Of a DNA stretch of 49,041 bases, positions 19,203 to 27,625 are shown in pieces; the first letter of the stretch is position 1, and each line of letters starts with the position of its first letter. The position numbers and the translations under genes were made by a program. A model generated the notes under the pieces. That model was not told the origin of the DNA and searched no databases. It saw only the letters and a list, made by a program, of their open reading frames with translations. The stretch spans positions 720,536-769,576 of the forward strand of contig NZ_KB849544.1 in the NCBI RefSeq assembly GCF_000368565.1. The letters are read 5' to 3'. This DNA is from Acinetobacter gerneri DSM 14967 = CIP 107464 = MTCC 9824 (GTDB lineage Bacteria; Pseudomonadota; Gammaproteobacteria; Pseudomonadales; Moraxellaceae).

Positions 19203-19445
19203 CTATTTTTTTTGTACATATTTAATATCATTTCTTATTTTAGAAACATTTCCAAAATCTTTTAATTTAATTTTCAATTTTGCATTAATAACAATATATT
19301 TATTGTATTCATCAACATATTCTATAGGTTTTTTATTTTGAATAGAATCTAGTACAATATCATTCCAATCCTCCGATAATGCAAAACAATTACTCATACA
19401 GCTTAAGCCAAATACGATCAAAGCTGAATTCCTCAATATTTTCAT
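19203..19445 (-). CDS. N-terminal part of probable periplasmic T6SS immunity protein
   Basis: The 80-residue frame begins with a Sec signal peptide (MKILRNSALIVFGLSCMSNC, then FA) and has a strong ribosome site (AAGGGGGA) 6 bases before its ATG. It starts 15 bases after the stop of the lytic effector gene, the standard place for a cognate immunity gene. A periplasmic immunity protein is what a peptidoglycan-cutting effector would require. The frame stops at TAG immediately after a run of eight A (19206-19213 region). The sequence beyond continues in the -1 frame, so this is likely the front part of one gene spanning 18745-19445. Confidence 0.7.
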   Translation of the reverse strand: MKILRNSALIVFGLSCMSNCFALSEDWNDIVLDSIQNKKPIEYVDEYNKYIVINAKLKIKLKDFGNVSKIRNDIKYVQKK

Positions 19446-19459
19446 ATAATTCCCCCTTA

Positions 19460-21457
19460 TTAATAAACTAATTTAACCGATAAAAAAGGCATTGGGTCAA
19501 TTCGCCCAACTAACCCCACACCTAAATTTATTGCACTCCTTGCTTCAAAATGAAGATGCGCACCTTTTAGAATAGTTGTCATACCGTTTGCATTACCAGA
19601 ACTTCCTGTTTTTCCCAGTTTCCCTCCAACATCAATAGGATCACCTTTATGGACATCAATTTGTGAAAGATGTGCATAAAAGAAATAAATAAATTCTGAC
19701 GTATTTAATTTACTTTTTGCATATAGCTTTTGAGATTCTGGTAAATCGTCGATTTTTACTTGAATCACTACAATATAACCATATGCACCATTGGAATTTT
19801 CAGCAAGCCTTACAGTACCACTACAAACAGCATATATGGTGGTTCCAGGATTAGCCTGTAAATCTATACCCTGATGATTTTTTGTCCCCCCATTTCTTAC
19901 TTTCCCAAAAGTAGCTGCTTTAGCACTTGCTAAACCTGCTGTTCGTAATTTACAAACATCTAATGGATCATGCCATTTATTACTACCGCCAACAGACTGA
20001 CTATTTACAGTATTATTAGAACTTCGACTAGTGTCTTCTGTTTTTTTAGTTTGCGTATTCAAAGATTTCGGTTGTGGTGCAGCAACTGAAGTTCCTTTTA
20101 ATTGTTTGATAGTTTCATCTAAACTCAAACTTTTCCCTGTTGTCTTTTTAATGTCTACTACATAATCATAGACATTAATATGAGTATCTATATAATTTCT
20201 TAACCAATTCCCATAAGCAGCCTTTGCATCATTGTTAAATCTCTTTAGATAATTCGTAGCTGATTTATTATTTTGTATCTGAGAAAATAATAAATTCTTA
20301 GCTCTTTCTTGACTAAATGAATTTTGGACAAATTGCCTACCGCCCCCTGCACCTTCGTGATGAAGTAAATATGCAAACTTTGCCATTGAACTTGGTTCTG
20401 TAAGATTCTGATAAGGTAATTTAGAAATTTTAAAATTATAAACAGCATAAGCAGCTGCTGCGTCGATTGACATTTCAGCATTAAATCTTAAATCCAAGAT
20501 TTGTTGTGTTTTCAATTTTGGATTTTTAGCCACATGTTGCCCAACTAAGGAACTTTTATTTTTCGACATTTCTAACCAAGTGCTAGGTAAAAATTGTGTC
20601 ATACCACCAGCTTTAGAACCATTATTATAACTTTTCTCGTTCCATTCGCCGCCTTTTTTCCTAGCAGCTTCGGCATTAATAAGTGCAGCTAATGCTTGTG
20701 GAGCAAACCCATGGCGTTTTGCAGCACTGATGATATATGCTCTGTACTTTGTGTTTACTGGATTGAGCAAAAAATTATCTTCGGTAAATTGTGTCGCAAC
20801 AATGTGCGTACTATTGCCTGCATCCGTTCTTCTTTGTTCATTTTTCTGATCGGGCATTTGAGGAACATCTTTTTTTGATGTTGTATTTATTTTTTTTGAA
20901 CCACTATCAAAAACACTTCCAATCCCATCTAGTATTGGTTTTCCAATTGCTTGTAAATCTCTTTTAATTCCCGATAATGTTTGTTGCAAAATGCCATCTT
21001 TAGCGTAGTGTTTTCCTTCAACTTTTACTTTTCTAGATGTCAACTTTAATACTTTTTTGCCCACTGGTAATGATTTATGGTCTGCAATCAGATCATACTC
21101 ACCATATATATTTTTTATATAGACCTTTAAGCCTTTTGCATGATCTTCAATCTCTATATTGTCCAAACTACCATTTGTCACATTTTTTATTTCTTTTTTA
21201 TCATCAAATTCTAATTTTAAAACCGCTTTATTAATGGGTTTAAAAGCTAAATCCATTAAGATAATCTTTAGATGCACTTCATATTTTTCATTTTCACCAC
21301 TAGCTCCTTCTAAATAAATTTTTTGCCCTATTTTTAACTGGTGATTTTTTTTACCTGACAAAGAATTAATTTTAGCTAATTCATTGACACTAATATGATA
21401 GTTCTTAGATATTCCCCAAAGAGTATCACCCTCTTTAACCGTATAATATTTACTCAT
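19460..21457 (-). CDS. T6SS effector with LysM, lysozyme-like and M23 peptidase domains
   Basis: Predicted peptidoglycan hydrolase of 665 residues delivered by the adjacent VgrG. Domains in order: LysM (3-49; YYTVKEGDTLWGISKNYHIS); a transthyretin-like beta domain (about 58-142) that may dock on VgrG; a Ser/Lys/Gln-rich linker; a lysozyme-like transglycosylase domain (about 218-400) with candidate catalytic Glu263 in LINAEAA and GGMTQFLPSTW; a linker; and an M23 metallopeptidase (about 495-660) with zinc motif HQGID (His528, Asp532), His596 in YAHLS and HLHFE (His634, His636). All key residues are present. There is no signal peptide, as expected for a type VI effector. It starts 4 bases after the stop of the VgrG tail gene. 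Confidence 0.85.
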   Translation of the reverse strand: MSKYYTVKEGDTLWGISKNYHISVNELAKINSLSGKKNHQLKIGQKIYLEGASGENEKYEVHLKIILMDLAFKPINKAVLKLEFDDKKEIKNVTNGSLDNIEIEDHAKGLKVYIKNIYGEYDLIADHKSLPVGKKVLKLTSRKVKVEGKHYAKDGILQQTLSGIKRDLQAIGKPILDGIGSVFDSGSKKINTTSKKDVPQMPDQKNEQRRTDAGNSTHIVATQFTEDNFLLNPVNTKYRAYIISAAKRHGFAPQALAALINAEAARKKGGEWNEKSYNNGSKAGGMTQFLPSTWLEMSKNKSSLVGQHVAKNPKLKTQQILDLRFNAEMSIDAAAAYAVYNFKISKLPYQNLTEPSSMAKFAYLLHHEGAGGGRQFVQNSFSQERAKNLLFSQIQNNKSATNYLKRFNNDAKAAYGNWLRNYIDTHINVYDYVVDIKKTTGKSLSLDETIKQLKGTSVAAPQPKSLNTQTKKTEDTSRSSNNTVNSQSVGGSNKWHDPLDVCKLRTAGLASAKAATFGKVRNGGTKNHQGIDLQANPGTTIYAVCSGTVRLAENSNGAYGYIVVIQVKIDDLPESQKLYAKSKLNTSEFIYFFYAHLSQIDVHKGDPIDVGGKLGKTGSSGNANGMTTILKGAHLHFEARSAINLGVGLVGRIDPMPFLSVKLVY

Positions 21458-21461
21458 TTTT

Positions 21462-22322
21462 TTACTCTTCCGAACTCTCTAACTCATTTTGTGCGCCATG
21501 AGTACCTATTTCTATCGCATCATCTTCCGTATCAAAGTTTTCTTCATCTTCAAAAATGCTTGACCAATGATCAAAACCAATAAGAGCTTCATAGTCTTTA
21601 GATTCATCATTAATTGATAATTCAGATATACCTTGTGAGTTAGTTTTTCCTTTCCATATTATTTTTTTGCTATCAGGTTCATACATTTCTATTTTTGCAT
21701 TTTCCATACCTGTTCCAGCAAGGCTTGAAAACAAGAAATTAACTGCATATGGACCTGGTTTAGGTAATTCTGGCAATTTAGTATTAACCTTCATTGCCCC
21801 CTTAAATACATGCTGCGCCGCATGATAATAAATCCCTGCATGCGATTTAAAGGTAATACCTTTTTCATCTAAATAAATTCCATTACCTTGCGATTCTATA
21901 GCTATACCCTTAGCAGCTTTTATTCTTATCCAGTCCTCTGCTGATATAATCTCAACAACTTTTTTCGCTATTGCTTCGATCATCCCATCTTGTGCTTGGA
22001 GTTTGATATCTTCTTTGGCTGCATAGATATTGATGCCTTTATTAACTGCAAATAAGCTGGCTTTATCTTGTGCATGCATCACGATATTTTTTTGAGAACT
22101 GACATTAGTCGAGCCACCAGAACTTAACCCTATCTCTTGACTAGCATGTGCAAGGATATCTTCTGGTGTTGTCATTGCGATGCCATTTGGTGAAGCCAAT
22201 AGCATTAATGCTTGTCTAAAAAGTGTTCCATTACTTTCATTTGAAGAATTTGATTCGGCTTCTTGTAGTTCTTGTCCAAAACCTTGCACCAAACCTTGAA
22301 AATTACCAAGTAACTTCGTCAA
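21462..22322 (-). CDS. VgrG C-terminal half: DUF2345 and transthyretin-like tail
   Basis: 286-residue protein corresponding to the distal end of a VgrG spike. Residues about 36-175 carry DUF2345 beta-helix repeats (LLASPNGIAMTTPEDILAHA, then repeated QDG/AKE strands). Residues about 186-250 form a transthyretin-like domain (GPYAVNFLFSSLAGTGMENA) like those that carry effectors. The acidic tail (EDEENFDTEDDAIE) may be flexible. It begins at a TTG that overlaps the VgrG stop in TTGA, with AGGTGGA 9 bases upstream, so it is translationally coupled. In most Acinetobacter VgrGs this region is part of a single chain, so this may be either a true two-subunit spike or a frameshifted vgrG. Confidence 0.75.
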   Translation of the reverse strand: MTKLLGNFQGLVQGFGQELQEAESNSSNESNGTLFRQALMLLASPNGIAMTTPEDILAHASQEIGLSSGGSTNVSSQKNIVMHAQDKASLFAVNKGINIYAAKEDIKLQAQDGMIEAIAKKVVEIISAEDWIRIKAAKGIAIESQGNGIYLDEKGITFKSHAGIYYHAAQHVFKGAMKVNTKLPELPKPGPYAVNFLFSSLAGTGMENAKIEMYEPDSKKIIWKGKTNSQGISELSINDESKDYEALIGFDHWSSIFEDEENFDTEDDAIEIGTHGAQNELESSEE

Positions 22323-24775
22323 TCCATAGATCCACCTGTCAATGCTCCAGTGATATTGCTTAAATTAAAATCATCCAAACTAATATTGGAAAGCGCTTTT
22401 CCAACAGTACTTAGTGCAGTGAAAGGATTATCCAGCGCCTCATTTTTTATATTGTTAAGTTGTTTTTTTACACTTTCAACTCCAAAGTCTTCTACATTTT
22501 CTATAAAGCCTTTTAAATTATCTACAGCTCCTTTTACATCACCAAAATATTGGTTGAATTCTTCAATTACCCCGCCAGCTCCAAGAGTACTCATCTCCCC
22601 AATAAATCCCCCACACCCCTTTAGTGCATCAAGTGGATCGGTAGTTAAATTATCTTTAAAGAGGTTCAGGCCAATATTGATGGCTTGGCTCTTTGTTTTT
22701 ATTTCAAGAGACTTGATCAATTTCGGTAACCGCTTAATGACATTGAGTGCATCTGTTTGCTGTTTAACAGCAACATCACTCAGCATATTCATACTGTTAT
22801 GTGCTTGATCAAGTAACTTTTGTGCTTGTACTGCATCTAAATGGTCTGCTATTGCTTGTTCTTGAGCATAAGTCGTGAGTAGCATCCCTTTACCCGCACG
22901 AACAGCGCCATAAGCATCCGTTCTAAGTTCAAAGCCTTCACCACGCCCATTACTTTTTTCTGATTCTTTAGGATGACTAAGATTACCTAGATTTAGCTGT
23001 GTAGCAGCATGTGAACTTTGTAACTGTGCACTGATTTGTCCTGTACTATCATCGAACCTTAATTGATTATAGCCAGAGCCTGAAACCTCTTTAGAGCGGA
23101 TACCACTAAGCTTTTTTGTCTCAGGTAATGAACCTTTCAAATCAAAATTGGTTTGTATGTGTTGAGATTCATAAATTCGTCCCTCTACATATGGCCGATC
23201 TATATCACCTTCCATAAAATTGATGATGACACCATCACCTATCCTCGGATGAAAACGCATGCCCTCACCAGATGAACCTGCCCAAGGTGTCATCACAGGT
23301 AGCCATGCCGAGTCTCCTTCATTATCATTTGCTCCTGCCCCTGAGCTATGGCAATGGTCTTTAGCTCGGGTAAATGGAAAGCGAACTTTGACATTTCCCC
23401 ATGCGTCGACATAGATTTCTTCTGTACTTGGACCAACAACTGTCGCTCGCATTGGATATACATGTGGTCGATGCTTTTCAAGATCATATTCGGGTACGAT
23501 TTTTATGCTATATCTGACTAAATTAAGTTCAGTACCCTGCATTTCATCTGTACTGGCTTTAAGATATTGCCACTGGCTCATATCCAACAAATGATCCATC
23601 TGATTTTTTAGATCTTTGGGTAGATTGTTATGCTGATAAAATTTTTTACCCATAATAATAAAGCGTCGATCACTTAGATCATGTTGATCAAGTTCAGAAT
23701 GCCCATTTAATTCAAACCATGAGCCAACATCAGCATCACGGACACTTCCTTTAGCAACAAAACTCTTGGCTTGTAAATTTTGATAATCCAGTAATTGCTG
23801 ATTTAGCCGATCAAGCTGTTGAAAATTCGCTTTGGTTGACCCGCCTTTACCATCAAGATCCGCTAACCATGCAGGAGCAATATTCCAAACTTGTTCTAAA
23901 TTGAGTTGTTCATTACTCAAATTTTCACTATGTTTATGGTGACCGCTCAGTATCTGATCTTGATCTTGTTTTAAATTTTCAGGAAACCATCTTTGTATAT
24001 GAATATGAGTTGAGCTTAGTTTACGATCTGAGCGTAACTCAGTAATGGTGTCACTTTGTTCAGCAGCATGACTACGACTATGAAAACGAATTTTCCCTCG
24101 TGCAAGCTCTGGAAAATGATGATTATCATCAATCAATTTTAGTCTTTGAGGTTGCATCTCATCTGAACTTGATTTAACTATAGCTTCATGCTCTGCAACC
24201 AACCAATTGACACCTTCGGACCGCCATAATCTTGTTAAAAAATGGTAATAATCCTCGTTATACATCATAGTAAATGGTCGTATATCGTAGTTTCGGGTTA
24301 TTCCTGAATAATCCAACAAAATGTTATGCGCAAAAATCTGGCTCTGCTCAGCACAAAGCTTAAAAATGTTTTGGGTAATTTCAATTATTGTTTTATTTAA
24401 AAATACACAGCTATTGCGGCTTTGTTTGAGTAGAGCAAAAGCATCCTGAACCATCAATTTATAAACACATAATGCTCCATCACTTGAGCCTTGGCTTGCA
24501 CCTGTTACCACACCCGTCAGCCTTGAAAGTTGACCGCGATCAGTGACGACATCTACGGCAACTTGCGTACCAATAAAAGCCTTCAGTGCTATTTTGTCAT
24601 TGGTCGATAAACATAAAAGCTCATAGCGCAAACCTTGGTTAAGATGATGCTCACCATAAACACTTTGGATAAATACTTCGTCATTTAATTTTTGATTAGA
24701 AAATTGTGCACAGACTGTACGATATCGTGATGCCAGTCCCCATTTATTTAGATGTTGATGAATCGTATTGAGCAT
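22319..24775 (-). CDS. vgrG: Type VI secretion spike protein VgrG (gp27/gp5 part)
   Basis: 818-residue spike protein. The N-terminal 300 residues are gp27-like (QHLNKWGLASRYRTV, then GSQ-type turns as in other Acinetobacter VgrGs, and FIGTQVAVDVVTDRGQLSRL). The gp5 OB-fold follows at about 430-545 (GNVKVRFPFTRAKDHC, WAGSSGEGMRFHPRIGDGVI, GDIDRPYVEGRIY). The start of the DUF2345 module (FELRTDAYGAVRAGKGMLLT) is present, then a helical, Gly-rich extension of about 170 residues ends the chain at GGSMD. The rest of DUF2345 is encoded in the next ORF. Together with the effector and immunity genes it forms a self-contained VgrG island without the core T6SS genes in view. Confidence 0.92.
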   Translation of the reverse strand: MLNTIHQHLNKWGLASRYRTVCAQFSNQKLNDEVFIQSVYGEHHLNQGLRYELLCLSTNDKIALKAFIGTQVAVDVVTDRGQLSRLTGVVTGASQGSSDGALCVYKLMVQDAFALLKQSRNSCVFLNKTIIEITQNIFKLCAEQSQIFAHNILLDYSGITRNYDIRPFTMMYNEDYYHFLTRLWRSEGVNWLVAEHEAIVKSSSDEMQPQRLKLIDDNHHFPELARGKIRFHSRSHAAEQSDTITELRSDRKLSSTHIHIQRWFPENLKQDQDQILSGHHKHSENLSNEQLNLEQVWNIAPAWLADLDGKGGSTKANFQQLDRLNQQLLDYQNLQAKSFVAKGSVRDADVGSWFELNGHSELDQHDLSDRRFIIMGKKFYQHNNLPKDLKNQMDHLLDMSQWQYLKASTDEMQGTELNLVRYSIKIVPEYDLEKHRPHVYPMRATVVGPSTEEIYVDAWGNVKVRFPFTRAKDHCHSSGAGANDNEGDSAWLPVMTPWAGSSGEGMRFHPRIGDGVIINFMEGDIDRPYVEGRIYESQHIQTNFDLKGSLPETKKLSGIRSKEVSGSGYNQLRFDDSTGQISAQLQSSHAATQLNLGNLSHPKESEKSNGRGEGFELRTDAYGAVRAGKGMLLTTYAQEQAIADHLDAVQAQKLLDQAHNSMNMLSDVAVKQQTDALNVIKRLPKLIKSLEIKTKSQAINIGLNLFKDNLTTDPLDALKGCGGFIGEMSTLGAGGVIEEFNQYFGDVKGAVDNLKGFIENVEDFGVESVKKQLNNIKNEALDNPFTALSTVGKALSNISLDDFNLSNITGALTGGSMD

Positions 24776-25295
24776 TTTATTTCAATTATTATAAATCTAA
24801 GAATATGCTGATTTTAATCTTGCTTAGAAAAATACAGAGTGTCTTGTTACGAATATCTATTTGTTAATTTTACTGTTTTTTATTTTTTAAATCATTGTAT
24901 ATTATAAATAAGAAGATTTAGGCAAAATGATCAAGACAATTACTTCATTCACGCATGCCCTTTAGATGTAATGTTATTGGTACATATCAGTATAAAAATT
25001 AAGCTTACTCAATCCTTAAGCGCTAAGCATAAAACTATTTATTAAAAATAAACTCATCTTTTGCCCAATCTCGAAAGTTATCCCCTGATAATGTTTGTAT
25101 CATTGTGGATAACTTATGTATAAGGCATTAATTAATTGAAAATATGTAATTTTTCCCAATTGAGCAATAAATAGTCTTTTAAATTCATCGATATATTGAC
25201 TATTCAATTATCTATTTTCTGATTAATTTATTTAATAAATAAGCACATGAAGATTCACATGCTTATTTACACAATTTTTAAAGGAAATTAAAAAC
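24776..25295. other. 520-bp intergenic region before vgrG
   Basis: AT-rich and without a gene. A TATAAT-like box at 24788-24793 on the minus strand may serve vgrG. A perfect DnaA-box sequence TGTGGATAA (25104-25112) and a near match TTATCCCCT (25078-25086) face each other. Nothing else stands out. Confidence 0.5.
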
Positions 25296-26138
25296 CTATT
25301 TTACGACCAGAAGTGGCACTGCTGCATTCCTAAAGATCGTTGTAGTCACGCTACCCAAGAAAAATTGATGAATTTTACTGTGACTAAATGCGCCGAGTAC
25401 AATCAATTGGATCTGATGTTGATTTTGATAATCCAAAATGTTTTCAGCAACATCTCCATAGCGATATTCAACAACGACATCCAACCCTGCATCTCTTAAA
25501 AAAGCTGAAGGTTGATTTAAAATTTCTGGATGGTCACCCACATAAAGTAAATGACATTGCAGTTGTCTTAGCAAATCACTTTTTGCGACCCGCTGTAATA
25601 GATCTTTACAGGTAGGTGAATCTTCATATGCAAAAATAAAACGTGTTGGTGGCTTAAAGTTTGGACCTACAGTCAAAACTGTGCATTTTGAACCGCGGAT
25701 AAAGTTTTCAACATTGCTCCCCATGGCTTTATTTTTTTCAGCTGATCGTTCGCCTAATCGCCCGATAACAACAAAATCATTTTCACGTAAAACATTAAAA
25801 CTTTGTTCCAAGAAATCACCTTTTTCTTGGATTATACTTGGTGTAATTTGATACTTTTCTTGGATCATTGCTGAAATATGATCAAGCAAATTGTTGCTAT
25901 AGCTAATGGCTAATTCACTTTGTTTTTGCTCAAGTTCAGACAGTTCTTTGAGTAACATTGCATTACTTTCAAAACCAATTACGCCACTGATTTCACCGAG
26001 ATGATAGCTTGCAGGATAATAGTCCAGAACTTGTAATAAAACTAATTCTCGCCCCGTTTTATGTGCAATCCATGCCGCAGCTTCTGCTAAGGCATTAATA
26101 CACGGAGAAGAATCAATACATGCAATGACTCGATTCAT
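25296..26138 (-). CDS. Universal stress protein, two tandem UspA domains
   Basis: Cytoplasmic protein of 280 residues with two Usp folds in one chain. The first begins MNRVIACIDSSPCI and includes VVIGRLGERSAEKNKAMGSN. The second ends with VLGAFSHSKIHQFFLGSVTT, the GxxG-x9-G(S/T) nucleotide-binding pattern, followed by VPLLVVK. Tandem-Usp proteins bind ATP or AMP and help survival under stress. It appears to be a single-gene unit. Confidence 0.9.
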   Translation of the reverse strand: MNRVIACIDSSPCINALAEAAAWIAHKTGRELVLLQVLDYYPASYHLGEISGVIGFESNAMLLKELSELEQKQSELAISYSNNLLDHISAMIQEKYQITPSIIQEKGDFLEQSFNVLRENDFVVIGRLGERSAEKNKAMGSNVENFIRGSKCTVLTVGPNFKPPTRFIFAYEDSPTCKDLLQRVAKSDLLRQLQCHLLYVGDHPEILNQPSAFLRDAGLDVVVEYRYGDVAENILDYQNQHQIQLIVLGAFSHSKIHQFFLGSVTTTIFRNAAVPLLVVK

Positions 26139-26270
26139 AATTACCTCTTCTTGACTAATCTTAGCCTGGGTTTATTGTTAATTTTTAACTTAGCATATCT
26201 TTTTTATGCCGTGGTCAACTTTATGTAAAGAAATTCGAATTTGCCTTTTTAATAGCCAAAAAACAGGCAT

Positions 26271-26888
26271 TTAATCACGGAATTTGATCAATTTAGCAGG
26301 ATTTCCAGCCACAATCGCACAACTTTCAACATCTTTTGTCACCATACTATTCATCCCAACCACAGCATGTTTACCAATTTTCACCCCATCTTTGACTCCT
26401 ACATGCGCCCCAATCCAAACATCTTGTTCTATTTCAATCCCTTTTGAAGTTACTGCTTGTTGGTAAATAGGCTGCTCTAAATCCATCCCATGATCAAATG
26501 CATAAAAATGACTATATGCTGCTATTCGCACTTGATCGTGTATTTTTATACCGACTCTACCGCCATCTAAAATCGAATGATGATTAATCGCTACTTCATT
26601 TCCGATTTGGATCGGTCCATGCAAACTACAATCGGCAGCAATAAAACAATTGTCCCCGATAATGATCTTGCGGCCCGGCTCTGCAAATATGTGTGCTAAT
26701 GGTGAAATAAAACAATTTTCACCAATCTCAACCGTTTCAATTTGCATTAAATAAGCTTGATATTCTTTTTGCCAAGCTTCAGCCCAGACTTTATTTTTAG
26801 GTTTAAGAGACCAGTAGAGCCAAGGCATATAATTTAAGCGATGTTTATGTTGCTCACGATATTTGAGTAATGGATCTTTCTCAGTCAT
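26271..26888 (-). CDS. Hexapeptide-repeat acyltransferase (WbbJ/LacA type)
   Basis: 205-residue protein of the left-handed parallel beta-helix transferases. Repeats run from about residue 60 to 190 (IGDNCFIAADCSLHGPIQIG, VKDGVKIGKHAVVGMNSMV). The ending CAIVAGNPAKLIKF is the family hallmark. It probably transfers an acetyl group to a sugar or similar acceptor from acetyl-CoA. Its start overlaps the end of the YigZ-family gene by eight bases, so the two genes are coupled. Confidence 0.9.
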   Translation of the reverse strand: MTEKDPLLKYREQHKHRLNYMPWLYWSLKPKNKVWAEAWQKEYQAYLMQIETVEIGENCFISPLAHIFAEPGRKIIIGDNCFIAADCSLHGPIQIGNEVAINHHSILDGGRVGIKIHDQVRIAAYSHFYAFDHGMDLEQPIYQQAVTSKGIEIEQDVWIGAHVGVKDGVKIGKHAVVGMNSMVTKDVESCAIVAGNPAKLIKFRD

Positions 26889-27480
26889 CCGTAGCCTCTT
26901 CTATGATGTTCAAAACCTGTCTACCGCGCGTAACATCTTGAATTTTTATTTTTAATGATTCAATTTGATTTACTTGTAGTCGGGCAACGACATCGACGCC
27001 ATTGGCGGTGTACTCTTCGGTATATTCGATTTGTTGTTGTGATAATTCATATTGGAAAATAGGCCATTCATTAAACTGACATGAAAATTGGACTTCTTTC
27101 TTTTCTATCAGTTCTATCTTTTCAGCTAATAATAAACATTGTCCCGCTGTGCCCCCATAGGCACGCACCAAACCGCCCGTGCCTAATTTGATTCCGCCAT
27201 ACCAGCGATTGACCAGCACAATCACATTGGTCAACTCATTGCCTTCAATTGTAGCTAATATCGGACGACCTGCAGTTCCAGAAGGTTCACCATCATCATT
27301 AAAACGAACTTGATTACCGAGTTTCCACGCCCAACATTGATGAGTTGTCGTGATGTCCTTATATTGGAGTAAAAAATCTTTGATGGCTTGCTCGCTATCC
27401 ACGACTGCAGCAATGGCTTGAAATCGACTTTTTTTGATTTCTTCTTCATAGGTTACAGTTTCGGCGATGGTATACGGCAT
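26881..27480 (-). CDS. YigZ/IMPACT-family protein
   Basis: 199-residue protein with the UPF0029 fold. Family patterns visible are KSRFQAIAAVV, FNDDGEPSGTAGRPIL and VNRWYGGIKLGTGGLVRAYG, followed by a smaller ferredoxin-like C-terminal domain. The eukaryotic relative IMPACT acts on translational stress signalling. The bacterial role is unclear. It is the first gene of a two-gene unit with the acyltransferase. Confidence 0.92.
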   Translation of the reverse strand: MPYTIAETVTYEEEIKKSRFQAIAAVVDSEQAIKDFLLQYKDITTTHQCWAWKLGNQVRFNDDGEPSGTAGRPILATIEGNELTNVIVLVNRWYGGIKLGTGGLVRAYGGTAGQCLLLAEKIELIEKKEVQFSCQFNEWPIFQYELSQQQIEYTEEYTANGVDVVARLQVNQIESLKIKIQDVTRGRQVLNIIEEATDD

Positions 27481-27574
27481 ATTTTACGATCAAAAAATTT
27501 AAAAATTTGGTTACTGAGTTCATCAGTATACCTTGTTTTGATTGTTTTATTTTATTCATTTTCCTCATTTTATC

Positions 27575-27605
27575 TGTAAAAAAAGACCTCCATGTGGAGG
27601 TCTTT
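27575..27605 (-). terminator. Terminator of the type I secretion operon
   Basis: Perfect 11-bp stem AAAGACCTCCA/TGGAGGTCTTT with a two-base loop. On the minus strand it is followed by a T run, 20 bases after the end of the HlyD-type gene. Confidence 0.92.
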
Positions 27606-27625
27606 GAAAGAGTTTTTAAAATAAA

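Noticed and set aside
22350..22808. 152-residue plus-strand frame opposite vgrG
   Set aside because: It is a shadow of the vgrG extension with no start signal and a low-complexity Ser/Leu/Phe composition.
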